A stretch of 64,000 nucleotides of DNA from assembly GCA_002482545.1 (NCBI GenBank), contig DLGF01000025.1, positions 1 to 64,000 of the forward strand, written 5' to 3'. Origin of the DNA: Sporomusaceae bacterium UBA7701. GTDB lineage: Bacteria > Bacillota > Negativicutes > Sporomusales > UBA7701. The position numbers and the translations under genes are program-made. The notes under the pieces were generated by a model. It saw only the letters and a list, made by a program, of their open reading frames with translations, was not told the origin of the DNA and searched no databases. Positions 42,215-51,199 of this stretch are shown here, piece after piece. Every line of letters starts with the position of its first letter. The stretch's first letter is position 1.

Positions 42215-42241
42215 AAACCCCTTTCATTGCGAAAGGGGTTT
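42215..42241. terminator. Bidirectional terminator
   Basis: AAACCCCTTTC (42215-42225) pairs with GAAAGGGGTTT (42231-42241). A and T runs on both sides let it serve the propeller gene and the convergent DUF2935 gene. Confidence 0.8.
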
Positions 42242-42247
42242 TCGGCG

Positions 42248-43354
42248 TCAGTCGGAAGCTCCGCCAAGCGGACGCGGCCACTTGCCGGTCCACTTATATT
42301 TCGACGGTTTCGCCGGAGTCGGCGGGGGCGGGGGCGGCGGCTCTTCCGGCTCGCGGCCGCAAACGTCGTCATCGTCGTCTTCGTCTTCATCATAGTAGTC
42401 TGCGACAACCGGGAAAGCAGCGATTGCCGGGAGCGCCGACTCGGCAAAGTCAGAGGCATCATCACAAGTTTCAACCACAAACTGCCCGGCCGCCACTGCC
42501 ACGGGAGCAACCGCATCTTGAATAAACTCGAGGTCTCCCTCATCGTCAACCGGCACATAAGTACCCTTTTCCAGGATGGCCAGGATAAGTAAAAAGTGAT
42601 CCGCTTCCCGCCGGACATGATCCGCGAGAAGGGCCGGGATCAATCCTACCACCTTGCATTCGGCAATCAGCGCTTCAGCAGCCCGGTCGAAATCCCGAAG
42701 ACGCATTGTCGATACTTTCACATCCTGCAGAAATCTCCGGAAGGAAGGCACCTCATCCGGTTCGCCGCGCAGCATGCTGACGAAGTCGCGGCCCTGCAGA
42801 TAAAGTCGGTCAAACTCTTCGGAAAAACTTTCGGCGGTAGCCAGCAGGGTACGTTCCGACGGGTCGAGCCGGTGGATGATAAATTCATTATGATCCTCCA
42901 GCAGCCGGATCCAGAATTCGGCTTCCCGGGCCGCAGCCACCTGATACGGTTGCTGGCCGCTCGCCAATTTGCTCAACAACCGTAAAAAATATTCAGCCTC
43001 CCGGGCAACATGATCCAAAAACAACGCGAAATTGCAGCCATTTATCTGGCAGGTGAGCACCAAGTGCAACAAGCGGCGTTTATAGCGGTAGAAGTCTTCT
43101 ACCACGGTCTGCGTATCAGCGACCAGTTCGGCAAACTTTCTTTCGGATTGCACCCTTTCCGCCCTAGTCCTAAGTGCTGCGATTTCCTGCTGAAAAGTGT
43201 CGGCTTGATTGATGAGGGCAGTATTTTCACAAGGCAGGCCGGCCTTGATAAACAGGGCATGCTCTTCCATGATCCGCAGCCAGAACTTCATTTCCTCCAA
43301 GTTCAGCGGCGGGATCGGTTGGCGTTTTGTATTCACAACCGTTGACCGTGGCAT
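42248..43354 (-). CDS. Two-domain DUF2935 protein with acidic/proline tail
   Basis: This protein of about 368 residues has two DUF2935 modules (about 15-125 and 135-265), each beginning with a FW-R-x-x-EHxxFI-type helix (KFWLRIMEEHALFIKAGL; EFWIRLLEDHNEFIIHRL) and ending with DHVxREAxxFL. The paired His and Glu of each module suggest a metal-binding four-helix bundle. The last 100 residues are unusual: an acidic run near 325, then a proline run and a basic end. ATG at 43354 follows GGAGAG. In Bacillus and Clostridium DUF2935 proteins are spore-associated; the role here is unknown. Confidence 0.75.
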   Translation of the reverse strand: MPRSTVVNTKRQPIPPLNLEEMKFWLRIMEEHALFIKAGLPCENTALINQADTFQQEIAALRTRAERVQSERKFAELVADTQTVVEDFYRYKRRLLHLVLTCQINGCNFALFLDHVAREAEYFLRLLSKLASGQQPYQVAAAREAEFWIRLLEDHNEFIIHRLDPSERTLLATAESFSEEFDRLYLQGRDFVSMLRGEPDEVPSFRRFLQDVKVSTMRLRDFDRAAEALIAECKVVGLIPALLADHVRREADHFLLILAILEKGTYVPVDDEGDLEFIQDAVAPVAVAAGQFVVETCDDASDFAESALPAIAAFPVVADYYDEDEDDDDDVCGREPEEPPPPPPPTPAKPSKYKWTGKWPRPLGGASD

Positions 43355-43418
43355 AGCAACACTCTCCATTTTGCCATTATTTTTGTTACTACATTGTATG
43401 CCACGGGCCTTAAATTTG

Positions 43419-44066
43419 TTAAGTTTTACATAACGGTTCGAAGCGGGCCTCACACCGGAAGATTTTCATTCCCAGCGCGCTGAAACGCGCCTCATATTCG
43501 GTTGTAACATTATCCGGGCAGTTACTTTTGTGCAAATCAAGCGCTATGTTTTGTAACTCCAGTTTGGCTTCCGCAAATTGGTTTAGAGAAAACTCGAACA
43601 GCGCCGCGTTATCGGTCTTGAAATGCAGTTCGCCGCAGGGCTTCAGCAAATCCCGGTACATTTCAAGAAAACGGCCGTGGGTAAGCCGCCGTTTGGCATG
43701 GCGGTTTTTGGGCCACGGGTCGCAAAAATTGATATAGAGACGGTCAATTTCGCCTGGAGCGAAAAGGTCCCGCATTTCGTTCACGTTGAACAATACCAGC
43801 CGGACATTGGACAGGGCCTGCTCCCGCACCTTGCACGCGGCGCAGTACAGCACGTCCCGTACCGCTTCAATCCCTACGAAATTAACCTGCGGGTGGAGCT
43901 TGGCCATGTCCGTAATGAACTTGCCTCTTCCGGTGCCCAGTTCGACGTAGAGAGGCGCCGGCCGGCCGAACACGCCATCCCATCCTCCGCTAAACCCCGG
44001 CTCTACAAGAATGTCGTCGAATTGCCCCAAGGCCTCGGCAATCCACGGCTTTTTTCGCAATCGCAC
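43419..44066 (-). CDS. trmB: tRNA (guanine-N7)-methyltransferase
   Basis: This 215-residue protein methylates G46 in the tRNA variable loop using SAM. Motifs visible: SAM site YVELGTGRGKFITDMA, the conserved VGIEAVRDVL, NFCDPWPKNRHAKRRLTHGR and the C-terminal TEYEARF. GTG start behind GAGGGATTTTAG. Length is usual. Confidence 0.93.
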   Translation of the reverse strand: MRLRKKPWIAEALGQFDDILVEPGFSGGWDGVFGRPAPLYVELGTGRGKFITDMAKLHPQVNFVGIEAVRDVLYCAACKVREQALSNVRLVLFNVNEMRDLFAPGEIDRLYINFCDPWPKNRHAKRRLTHGRFLEMYRDLLKPCGELHFKTDNAALFEFSLNQFAEAKLELQNIALDLHKSNCPDNVTTEYEARFSALGMKIFRCEARFEPLCKT

Positions 44067-44191
44067 CTAAAATCCCTCATCTGTGTATAAGATTTATAAA
44101 AAATTTCCATTTTTTACCATTATTAACAGGAGAAGCCAAACATTTCGAGAACTATCTAGTCGTAGCCAGTAAGGAAGGGGACTGTTCAAGA

Positions 44192-45244
44192 ATGCGTATG
44201 GGAAATGTCTTCGATGCCATTCCCTGTGCGGTCATCGCCGTGGACAAAAAGCGCCGGATTCGCCTGGTCAACCAAAACGCAGCGGCCATTTTGGCCATGC
44301 CGCCGGCCGAGGCTGCAGGCCACTCACTGGACGAAGCCATCCGGGAAGTTCCGCCCAAGGAGAGCGAACAGTTTGTTGTCAACTGTCTGGAAACAGGAGC
44401 AGCGTATGGTCCCCGCGACATCACGCTGCTGAGGGACAGCCGGCCGTTTCCGGCCCGTCAGGAAATCACTCCTATCTATGGCGGACCCGGACAAATCGCC
44501 GGAGCGCTCATCACGATCCATGTTTCCAGTTCGGACCCCGAGCCCGCCCAGCTCCTCAGACAGCTCGAAGCATTGTCCGGTATCGGCGAAATGGCCGCCG
44601 GGGCCATTCATGAAGTTCGCAACCCCCTCACGTCGATCGGCGGCTTCGTGCAATTGCTAAAAATCCGGGCGACCCGCCTGAACGATTTAACGGCTGCCGC
44701 CTATTGCACACTGATTAACGAAGAGATATCCCATATCAATAATATTTTAACCGATTTTCTTACTTTGGCCAAACCGCCCGGCAACAAATTCGCCCCTTTG
44801 GACCTCCTTGCCACGGTTCGCGACGCACTCAGCCTAATGTACGGCGAAGCCCTTCTGGCCAAAATCGAACTGATTGGACAACTGCCCGAAGCAAATTGGG
44901 TCATTCTCGGCAACAACGAAAAAATCAAAGAAGTGCTGATCAATCTGATCCGCAACGCTTTCCAGGCCATGGACCCGGGAGGAGTGGTGACCGTTGCGGC
45001 GACCGACGACGAGCGCCACCTGACGCTTGCAATTTCGGACACCGGGTGCGGCATTCCGCCTTCCATTCTCCCGAATATTTTCCGGCCGTTCTTCACCACG
45101 AAGGATACCGGAACAGGGCTGGGGCTGGCGATCAGTGAAGCGGTCATGCGCGAACATGGCGGAAAGATTGCCGTTGCCAGCATCCCCGGCCAAGGCTCGA
45201 CGTTTACGCTTGTTTTCCCGCGGCTGGAACAAGAGTCTCCTTAA
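44192..45244 (+). CDS. PAS-containing sensor histidine kinase, cytoplasmic
   Basis: This 350-residue kinase has a PAS domain (about 5-110), a HisKA dimerisation domain with phospho-acceptor His140 (GAIHEVRNPLTSIGGF) and a HATPase_c domain (about 235-345; NLIRNAFQAMD, SDTGCGIPPS, GTGLGLAISEAV). There are no membrane segments. The HEVRNPL box is like that of KinA-E/NtrB-type kinases feeding Spo0A or NtrC-type regulators. It has no adjacent response regulator gene; the neighbouring AAA+ regulator lacks a receiver domain. Confidence 0.9.
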   Translation: MRMGNVFDAIPCAVIAVDKKRRIRLVNQNAAAILAMPPAEAAGHSLDEAIREVPPKESEQFVVNCLETGAAYGPRDITLLRDSRPFPARQEITPIYGGPGQIAGALITIHVSSSDPEPAQLLRQLEALSGIGEMAAGAIHEVRNPLTSIGGFVQLLKIRATRLNDLTAAAYCTLINEEISHINNILTDFLTLAKPPGNKFAPLDLLATVRDALSLMYGEALLAKIELIGQLPEANWVILGNNEKIKEVLINLIRNAFQAMDPGGVVTVAATDDERHLTLAISDTGCGIPPSILPNIFRPFFTTKDTGTGLGLAISEAVMREHGGKIAVASIPGQGSTFTLVFPRLEQESP

Positions 45245-45260
45245 ACAGAGCCCCAAAGCA

Positions 45261-45290
45261 AAAGGCCCAGACCGATCATTCTGGACCTTT
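45261..45290. terminator. Bidirectional terminator between kinase and AAA+ regulator
   Basis: AAAGGCCCAGA (45261-45271) pairs, with one mismatch, with TCTGGACCTTT (45280-45290). It serves both convergent genes. Confidence 0.75.
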
Positions 45291-45297
45291 CAAGCCT

Positions 45298-47184
45298 CTA
45301 TTCTTTCTCCAGACCGTACTTCTTCAAATACCGGTACAGCGTTACCCGGCTCACCCCGAGCATGGTGGACAGTCGGCTGATATTGCCCCGGGCCGCGTGC
45401 CAGGCGGTGACAAATGCTTCCCGGTCCTCCTTCCAGGCGTCGCCCGGACCGCTTTCGCCAGGCAAGTGGATGTCTTCCGCCGCAATCCGGTTGCCCGGCG
45501 TATGGAAAAAGGCTTGCTCAATTACCGTTTGCAATTGCTTAATATTGCCCGGCCAATCATAGGCGGTTAAGAGGGTCAGCGCCTCGGGGGCCATTTCCTT
45601 GTTTTCGATTCCGTGCTGTTCAGCCAGTTCTTCAATAATATGCCTGGCCAGCAGCGGAATATCCTCGCGGCGCGTTCGGAGGGCCGGCACCCGGATAACC
45701 GGTTTGGCAATCATTTCATACAACTCAGCCGGAAACTTGCCCTTCTCGGCAACCCGCTTCAGATCTCCGTCGCAGGCCGCAATGATTCTAATATCCGGCG
45801 CCGCCTCCGCCCCATGCGGCAAGCGCCGCTTTCCCGTCAGCACTTCTACCAGTTCCCGGCCAATTTCAAAAGGCATTTTTTCAATCTCATCCAGAAAAAA
45901 GGTCCCGTCGTTAGCCAGTTCCAACTTGCCGGGGCGCCGCTCGCCCGCTTCGTCGGTAAAGCCGAATAGATCGCCGGCCAGCAAATTCGCAGGCAGTTCT
46001 CCGCAGCGGAGCGTAATAAGCGGGCCCGCCGCTCTGGCGCTGGCCTGATGAATCCCATGGGCCAAACGTTGCTTGCCTGTTCCCGGTTCTCCCTGGAGCA
46101 GCATATGATTGTCGCTGCGCGCGGCACGACCGGCCTTCTCCTTCATCGCCAGAAAGGAAGGCGAGTTTCCGACCATGCTTGCCAGGCTATAGCGGGCGCT
46201 ATAGGTGGTTGCATGAGCCTCCAGCATTTTTAGGTCTTCAATGGACAGCGAAATGGCCACCACGCCGCTGACTTCCTCATCACGGTAAAGGGGAAGAACC
46301 GTGGTAATATCTTCATAGGTCTTGCGGGGTGTTATCCAGGTCATTTCCTTGTTATAGGACGGAATGCCCATAAACCCTTTATATAACGGAGTATGCTGGT
46401 AATTGACCACAACTTCGTCCAAATCCTGCAGCTCGCCCGGACGGCCGCCTGCAAAGCGGCTTTGGCCAAGCCGGTTGGCATAGGCAACCTGTCCTCCCGG
46501 CAAAATATGGTAAGCGGCGAGCGGCATGGCGTCCAGAATGGCGTGCTTGGCCGCCAGATTATTCAACATAATGAGGTTATGCTCCATGGCGTGTTTGTAG
46601 GTCAGCACCATCGCCTCCAAGGCTTCGGCGGGCAGCTCGCGCTGCTCGGTTGACACCAGCGTGATGATGTATTGCAGCTCTCCGTCCAGGAAAACAGGAG
46701 CTGAGCAGGCGTCTCCAGCCTGGCCGTCCAAAATCCAGGATTCCGGGCCAAACAGCAGGAACGGGCTCATATGCCGGTAGGCGATTGCGATGCTGGAGGT
46801 GCCGATGTCTTCTTCCATCAGCCGGGCTCCTTCCACCTCCACCGGAGACTTCTGGAAGAAGGGCAATGCGAAGCATCGGAGTGCGTAGCAGTCTTTGTCC
46901 AGCAGCAGCAACGTCAGATTGTAGAGATTGAAATGGCCCTGAACCTCTTGGTAGAGACCTTCCAGAAATTCCAGCACCTCGCGGTGCTTTTCCCGCCGCT
47001 CATCCAACTGCTCCTTGCTGAGCTTAACCGGGGTCCTGAGAGAGTCCCGCAAAATTCCCTGGGCCTTGCTCCGCTGCCAGGATTCGGCTACCCAAGGGTG
47101 TACGTTGGGGTCAAGGATTCCCTCCTCAACGAACTTCCGGTAATACTGTTGCAATTTGTCCTTATTCCGGCGTTCACGTATCAT
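45298..47184 (-). CDS. AAA+ enhancer-binding-type regulator without GAFTGA loop
   Basis: This 628-residue protein has the AcoR/DhaR-like layout: an N-terminal GAF-like sensor (about 60-205), a PAS domain (about 212-320), an AAA+ domain (about 335-560; Walker A GEPGTGK at 365-371, Walker B GTFFLDEIE at 427-435) and a C-terminal Fis-type HTH (about 590-628, STMLGVSRVTLYRYLKKYGL). The loop that normally contacts sigma-54 is missing: DLFGFTDEAGERRPGKLE (405-422) stands where GAFTGA is expected. It therefore probably does not activate sigma-54 promoters, and may act like TyrR-type regulators. Confidence 0.88.
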   Translation of the reverse strand: MIRERRNKDKLQQYYRKFVEEGILDPNVHPWVAESWQRSKAQGILRDSLRTPVKLSKEQLDERREKHREVLEFLEGLYQEVQGHFNLYNLTLLLLDKDCYALRCFALPFFQKSPVEVEGARLMEEDIGTSSIAIAYRHMSPFLLFGPESWILDGQAGDACSAPVFLDGELQYIITLVSTEQRELPAEALEAMVLTYKHAMEHNLIMLNNLAAKHAILDAMPLAAYHILPGGQVAYANRLGQSRFAGGRPGELQDLDEVVVNYQHTPLYKGFMGIPSYNKEMTWITPRKTYEDITTVLPLYRDEEVSGVVAISLSIEDLKMLEAHATTYSARYSLASMVGNSPSFLAMKEKAGRAARSDNHMLLQGEPGTGKQRLAHGIHQASARAAGPLITLRCGELPANLLAGDLFGFTDEAGERRPGKLELANDGTFFLDEIEKMPFEIGRELVEVLTGKRRLPHGAEAAPDIRIIAACDGDLKRVAEKGKFPAELYEMIAKPVIRVPALRTRREDIPLLARHIIEELAEQHGIENKEMAPEALTLLTAYDWPGNIKQLQTVIEQAFFHTPGNRIAAEDIHLPGESGPGDAWKEDREAFVTAWHAARGNISRLSTMLGVSRVTLYRYLKKYGLEKE

Positions 47185-47331
47185 ATAAACCTCCTAACCT
47201 CCACTACTCCATACATATTTATCGCAAAGCCAGGTGTATGCATTTATAGGTTAGCACAAACACGATATTAATTATTTACTAGAACTAATTATTAAATTAT
47301 GATATAATTTCCCCCAAAGGAGGGATTTACC

Positions 47332-47607
47332 ATGTTCATTCACGGAGTACAAGTTAGTGCCGACAGTGCTTTGACGCAGGACGAGATTACCCTCTTAGTC
47401 GAGGAGGAGCTTCAGCTTTGGCAGGCCCAGCATAAAGTTCTCGGTTCCCTAGAGCTTGTCCTTGAGGATGACGCCATTGTTGTCAAAGCTGTTGAGCGCT
47501 CCCCTATCCGCCGGGTCCGCAGGATTACCGGATATCTCAGCACCCTTGACAAATTCAACGACGCCAAGCGGGCTGAATGCGATTCCCGGGAAGTACATAT
47601 TTCATAA
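47332..47607 (+). CDS. NrdD C-terminus-like small protein
   Basis: This 91-residue protein has a C-terminal region (RRITGYLSTLDKFNDAKRAE) that closely resembles the RxxGYLxxxxxFNxxKxxE segment near the end of class III anaerobic ribonucleotide reductase. The catalytic body, the CxxC zinc pairs and the glycyl-radical context are absent. It may be a stand-alone regulator or relic; some Negativicutes genomes label such genes as NrdD by this similarity. A TATAAT box lies at 47303-47308, and AAAGGAGGG precedes the ATG. Confidence 0.6.
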   Translation: MFIHGVQVSADSALTQDEITLLVEEELQLWQAQHKVLGSLELVLEDDAIVVKAVERSPIRRVRRITGYLSTLDKFNDAKRAECDSREVHIS

Positions 47608-47647
47608 AGCCTGCATTGCCAGCTCGCTGCGATGGAAAACTAAGTAC

Positions 47648-47675
47648 AGGACACCCAAGGTGTCCTGTTTTCTTT
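47648..47675 (+). terminator. Terminator of the NrdD-like gene
   Basis: AGGACACC (47648-47655) pairs with GGTGTCCT (47659-47666), followed by GTTTTCTTTT. The 305-base space 47608-47913 holds only this and the opposing terminator. Confidence 0.85.
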
Positions 47676-47871
47676 TGTCCGGGGAAGGTCTCTGCGACTT
47701 GCGGTGCCTGTCGCCAACTGTCGCTTTATGGTTTGATTAGTATATTCTTGGCAAGTTTTGTTTTCCCTTTTTCCCGGCGACTTATACCCAGCCTTTTTAT
47801 TTGGGCCAGCCGGTACATTCCCCCCAAATGCCCTCGGCTCCGCTGGACGACCGGCGCCGCCTCCACGGCTA

Positions 47872-47908
47872 TCGTCAAAAAAAGAACACCAGGGCAGTGC
47901 CCTGGTGT
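47872..47908 (-). terminator. Terminator of the PrcB-like gene
   Basis: ACACCAGGG (47886-47894) pairs with CCCTGGTGT (47900-47908), followed on the minus strand by TTCTTTTTTT. Confidence 0.88.
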
Positions 47909-47913
47909 CGGCC

Positions 47914-49314
47914 TTAGCGGTGGTGATCGATGACCAGGCGGGTTTTCTCCAGTACCCGTCCTTGCTGGTCAACAAATACAAAGTTGGTGCCGCCCCAGAT
48001 ATCGACGGCAGTCCGATCGACAGTGACATAGGCGGAGGGGTGGGTAAGCATCTTAGTTTCCATTTCCCCCGGCTTGGCACTGCGCGTCCGAACCTGGACA
48101 GTTACCGTGTTTCCTTGCAGGGTAACCTTTTCAATCTCAATGTTGTCGGCGCCGCCCGCTGTTCCGAGATAAGCGAGCAACACCACTTTGTTGTTGTAAT
48201 CAATGTCCTTTACCTGCTCCAGAATGCTGCCCGGGATGGTGAAATTCCCTTGTGACCGGGCCTTGTAGTTGTCGATGACGGCAAAGGCCATGTCCCGGGG
48301 ATAATTGCCTTTATACCAGTCCCATCCGGCCAATTTGTCGGTCGAAAAGAGCACTCTTCCCGCCGGTTCGGGAGCCGGCCGGCCACCGGTTGCCCGCTCC
48401 ACCCGGTAAGTGGTCCAAATGGCTCCGTCGCCGCCGAAGGGCTTCACCAAAACCATCAGGTACGGCTTACCCTGGTGGATCACCTGCACATCGACTTCCC
48501 CGTGCCGGGCAATAGGACTGCTGCTCAGTTTGCGGACGACGGTATAGGTGTCTTGGGCGGTAAAGCCGTAGTTTTTCCCTTCGTTCCGGGCTACCTGCAG
48601 CGGGTCGAGGCGCCAAAGCTCCCGTCCGGCGTCTACGTTTTGCTGCCACTTGATTACCTTGCTGTAGTCGAGGCCTTCCACGCCCGGGCCTACGTCAGGT
48701 TTACCGGAGCGCGCCACGACTTTTACTTGCTGAATCGAATTAATCTGCCAGATGCTGCCGGCCCCGGGGCCTGCCGGCTGGATAAGGCGGACCAGGAAGA
48801 ACTTTTCCTTCTGCTGTACCAGCACCATCGCTTCCCCGGTGCCTGAGCCGGGTCCCCGGTGAACCCGGGAGATCAACGTGAAGGTATCGTTCTGCCGCGA
48901 AAATCCGTATTTCTCGGCATCGTTCTTTACTACCAGCACCGGGTCGAGGAGCCACGGCTGCTGGCCGCGGTCGGCCAGATCCTGAAGGCTCGCGGCTTTA
49001 CGCTTGTCGACCGGGACAGACCTGGCCGGGGCGCTGCTATCCGCGATGGCCACGCGGGTGGTCTGGCCGGCTTTATCAATAACAACGGCCTCGTTGCCGG
49101 ATTCGACCGGGGCGGCTTCCTCCGTCAGAAGAGCGCCTTGGCTTGAGTCGCCGCCCGGTTCACCGGCAACCGCTAAGGCTTTCTGCGCATCCTGACCGGC
49201 CCAGGCCGGCCATTCTGCCGCCGCTTGGCCAGGGACCGCCGCAAGGGCTGTTCCTGCCGTAAAAAGGGCTACGACGAGGACAGCCAGTGTTTTACGTTGC
49301 TTACTCTGCATCAT
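47914..49314 (-). CDS. Exported protein with PrcB-like C-terminal domain
   Basis: This protein of about 466 residues begins with a signal peptide (SKQRKTLAVLVVALFTAGTALA). Two similar beta domains (about 140-230 and 245-330) share the pattern DPLxVxxNExxxYGFxxQDTxTxxxR, suggesting a duplication. The C-terminal domain (about 330-465; VVLLAYLGTAGGADNIEIEK) resembles the PrcB C-terminal fold, and the same pattern occurs in the exported protein at 59989-60897. PrcB-like proteins are thought to control extracellular proteases. ATG at 49314 follows AGGAAAGGAAG. Confidence 0.62.
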   Translation of the reverse strand: MMQSKQRKTLAVLVVALFTAGTALAAVPGQAAAEWPAWAGQDAQKALAVAGEPGGDSSQGALLTEEAAPVESGNEAVVIDKAGQTTRVAIADSSAPARSVPVDKRKAASLQDLADRGQQPWLLDPVLVVKNDAEKYGFSRQNDTFTLISRVHRGPGSGTGEAMVLVQQKEKFFLVRLIQPAGPGAGSIWQINSIQQVKVVARSGKPDVGPGVEGLDYSKVIKWQQNVDAGRELWRLDPLQVARNEGKNYGFTAQDTYTVVRKLSSSPIARHGEVDVQVIHQGKPYLMVLVKPFGGDGAIWTTYRVERATGGRPAPEPAGRVLFSTDKLAGWDWYKGNYPRDMAFAVIDNYKARSQGNFTIPGSILEQVKDIDYNNKVVLLAYLGTAGGADNIEIEKVTLQGNTVTVQVRTRSAKPGEMETKMLTHPSAYVTVDRTAVDIWGGTNFVFVDQQGRVLEKTRLVIDHHR

Positions 49315-49460
49315 GTTTTCTTCCTTTCCTGGAACAGCGTTCATCTATTTAAACGCTGCACACCGGAAAAAGTAACGCGCTCGCTAGAGCCCGGGCCGGA
49401 CAAGCCCCGAAAGGGTTGTCCGCTCTGCGGTTACGCCGCAAAAAAAATGCGCCCGAGCGC

Positions 49461-50345
49461 TTATTCAGCCACAAGCGACCGGGCGATGGCCATCAGTTCT
49501 TCCTTTGTCTGCTTTCCTTCCACCGTAATCTCTACGCCGCTGATCGTAACCGTTACACTGTTAAGCTTCGGCTTTTCCCCACCGGCTTTCAGCGTCGCAG
49601 CAGCCTCCTGCCGGTCGGCCTGGGCGGTGGCCGGCTGATTTGCGGACCGCTCGGTGATGGTTACTTCTCCTTCTTTTCCCTGATCGTATACCAGCCGTAC
49701 CGTGCCCGCCGCCATATCGCCAGTGACTGAGTCGGCGTTTTTCCCCGGGAGCACCAACAGCGCAGGCTGGCCTTCCGGCGCCCCGCTCTTTTTGGTCTCG
49801 ACCCGGCGGGCGAGAGCAGCCATTTTGGGAGCCTCATCTTCCGAGGCTGCCTGTTTTGGCTGAGCCCCGACAGCAGTCTGCCCGGATGCGGCAGAGGCCT
49901 GGTCCGGAGCTTTGGCGGTCTCCCCAGGCTGCGGCTTGCCTGCGGCGGGAGGCGGAGCTGCTTCCTTCCCGCTGCCTGTTCCCGTTTCGGGAATGGTTTG
50001 GATAACGATACTTCCAGCCGGCGGAACGGAAAGAGGAGGCTGGGGAGCTACGGGCTCAGGAGGCAAATTGAGCGCCAGCACCAATAACGACGCAGCCACG
50101 GTTCCGGCCGTCCCTGAAAAGAACCAGAGCTTCCGCCGCTTTTGCCTATTGGCCATTTCAGCGGCCAATGTGGCCGACAGCTTCTCAACAACAGCCGGGG
50201 GCGGCCCGGCCTTGCTGAGTAGTCCGGCAACTTCCGCCAGATCCCGGTTTTCGGCGGAAACACGGGGCAGCCGTTCGCCACGGTTTAGCGCGTCAATTAT
50301 TTCCGATAATTCTTCCGCCATCTGGTTCTCAACTTGCTTAGACAC
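49461..50345 (-). CDS. Membrane anti-sigma factor-like protein
   Basis: This protein of about 294 residues lies 18 bases after an ECF sigma gene. It has a cytoplasmic N-terminus of about 75 residues (VENQMAEELSEIIDALNRGE), one transmembrane helix (about 80-97) and a long Pro/Ala/Gln-rich outer part with a beta-like C-terminal domain (KLNSVTVTISGVEITVEGKQ). This is the arrangement of a transmembrane anti-sigma factor, though the zinc HxxxCxxC motif is absent. GTG start behind AGGAGGTGGG. A weak GCGC-stem terminator lies just after it. Confidence 0.7.
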   Translation of the reverse strand: MSKQVENQMAEELSEIIDALNRGERLPRVSAENRDLAEVAGLLSKAGPPPAVVEKLSATLAAEMANRQKRRKLWFFSGTAGTVAASLLVLALNLPPEPVAPQPPLSVPPAGSIVIQTIPETGTGSGKEAAPPPAAGKPQPGETAKAPDQASAASGQTAVGAQPKQAASEDEAPKMAALARRVETKKSGAPEGQPALLVLPGKNADSVTGDMAAGTVRLVYDQGKEGEVTITERSANQPATAQADRQEAAATLKAGGEKPKLNSVTVTISGVEITVEGKQTKEELMAIARSLVAE

Positions 50346-50363
50346 GGTACCCACCTCCTGTTC

Positions 50364-50921
50364 TTAGCCGACAATCCCGTGTTCTTCAAAGAGCCGCCGC
50401 AAATTTTTCAATCCCCGCTGCTGCAGCATCTTCACCGCCGCTTCCGACTTGCCGATGAGCCGCGCCGTCTCCTGCACCGACAGGCCGGCCAAGATCCGAA
50501 GCTCCACCGTCTGGCGCTGTTCGGGCGGCAGCAGGCCCAGCAGCGCGCCGATGCGCTCGCGCATCTCCCGGCCCAGCGTCTGGTCCTCCGGCAAGGCCTC
50601 CCGATCCACCAGCGGCTCCTGATAGGTGGCTATGTCGACGATCTGCGGCGCCCGCCCCTTCTTTCGCCAGTAATCGGTAATCAAGTTTATGGCAATACGG
50701 CCCAGGTAGGTTTTGAAGGACGCGCCGGTTTCCTTATAGCCCGGCAAAGCCCTGAGGGCTTTGAAAAAGGTTTCCTGGGTAAGCTCCTGGGCATCGTCAA
50801 TATTCCCTGTTTTCAGGCAGGCCAGTCGGTAAACGGATTGCCAATAGCGGGTAACAAGCGTATTTATGGAAGCCTCGTCGCCTTGACGGGCGCGGGCAAT
50901 CAGCACATAGTCCTCAGACAT
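50364..50921 (-). CDS. ECF-family RNA polymerase sigma factor
   Basis: This protein of about 185 residues has sigma region 2 (about 10-80; DAQELTQETFFKALRALPGY) and region 4 (about 125-180; LLPPEQRQTVELRILAGLSV, then ARLIGKSEAAVKMLQQRGLK). Regions 1 and 3 are lacking, which defines the ECF class. ATG at 50921 is preferred; the frame is open 18 codons upstream. The gene is followed by its likely anti-sigma factor. No target promoter could be recognised in the window. Confidence 0.92.
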   Translation of the reverse strand: MSEDYVLIARARQGDEASINTLVTRYWQSVYRLACLKTGNIDDAQELTQETFFKALRALPGYKETGASFKTYLGRIAINLITDYWRKKGRAPQIVDIATYQEPLVDREALPEDQTLGREMRERIGALLGLLPPEQRQTVELRILAGLSVQETARLIGKSEAAVKMLQQRGLKNLRRLFEEHGIVG

Positions 50922-51199
50922 CAATCGCGTCCCCCACCTTGCCGGAATATAACTTATCCTTTTCAATTTCCCCATCCGGCGGCGAAATCATTCTCCACGC
51001 CCACGATGCCTTGTATCTTTTTAAACGTTCGCCGAATTTTAAAGTAACGCCGCACGATAAAAAAGGCAGCAAGAAATTGCTGCCAGGGGAAATGCTCATA
51101 ACAAAATCCATGGGAGTCTTGCGGATACCCCCGCTACTCGGACATCGCCCGGAGGAACTCATCCGCCGGGGCACACCCAGGCGTATTGGAAGGCCTAGG

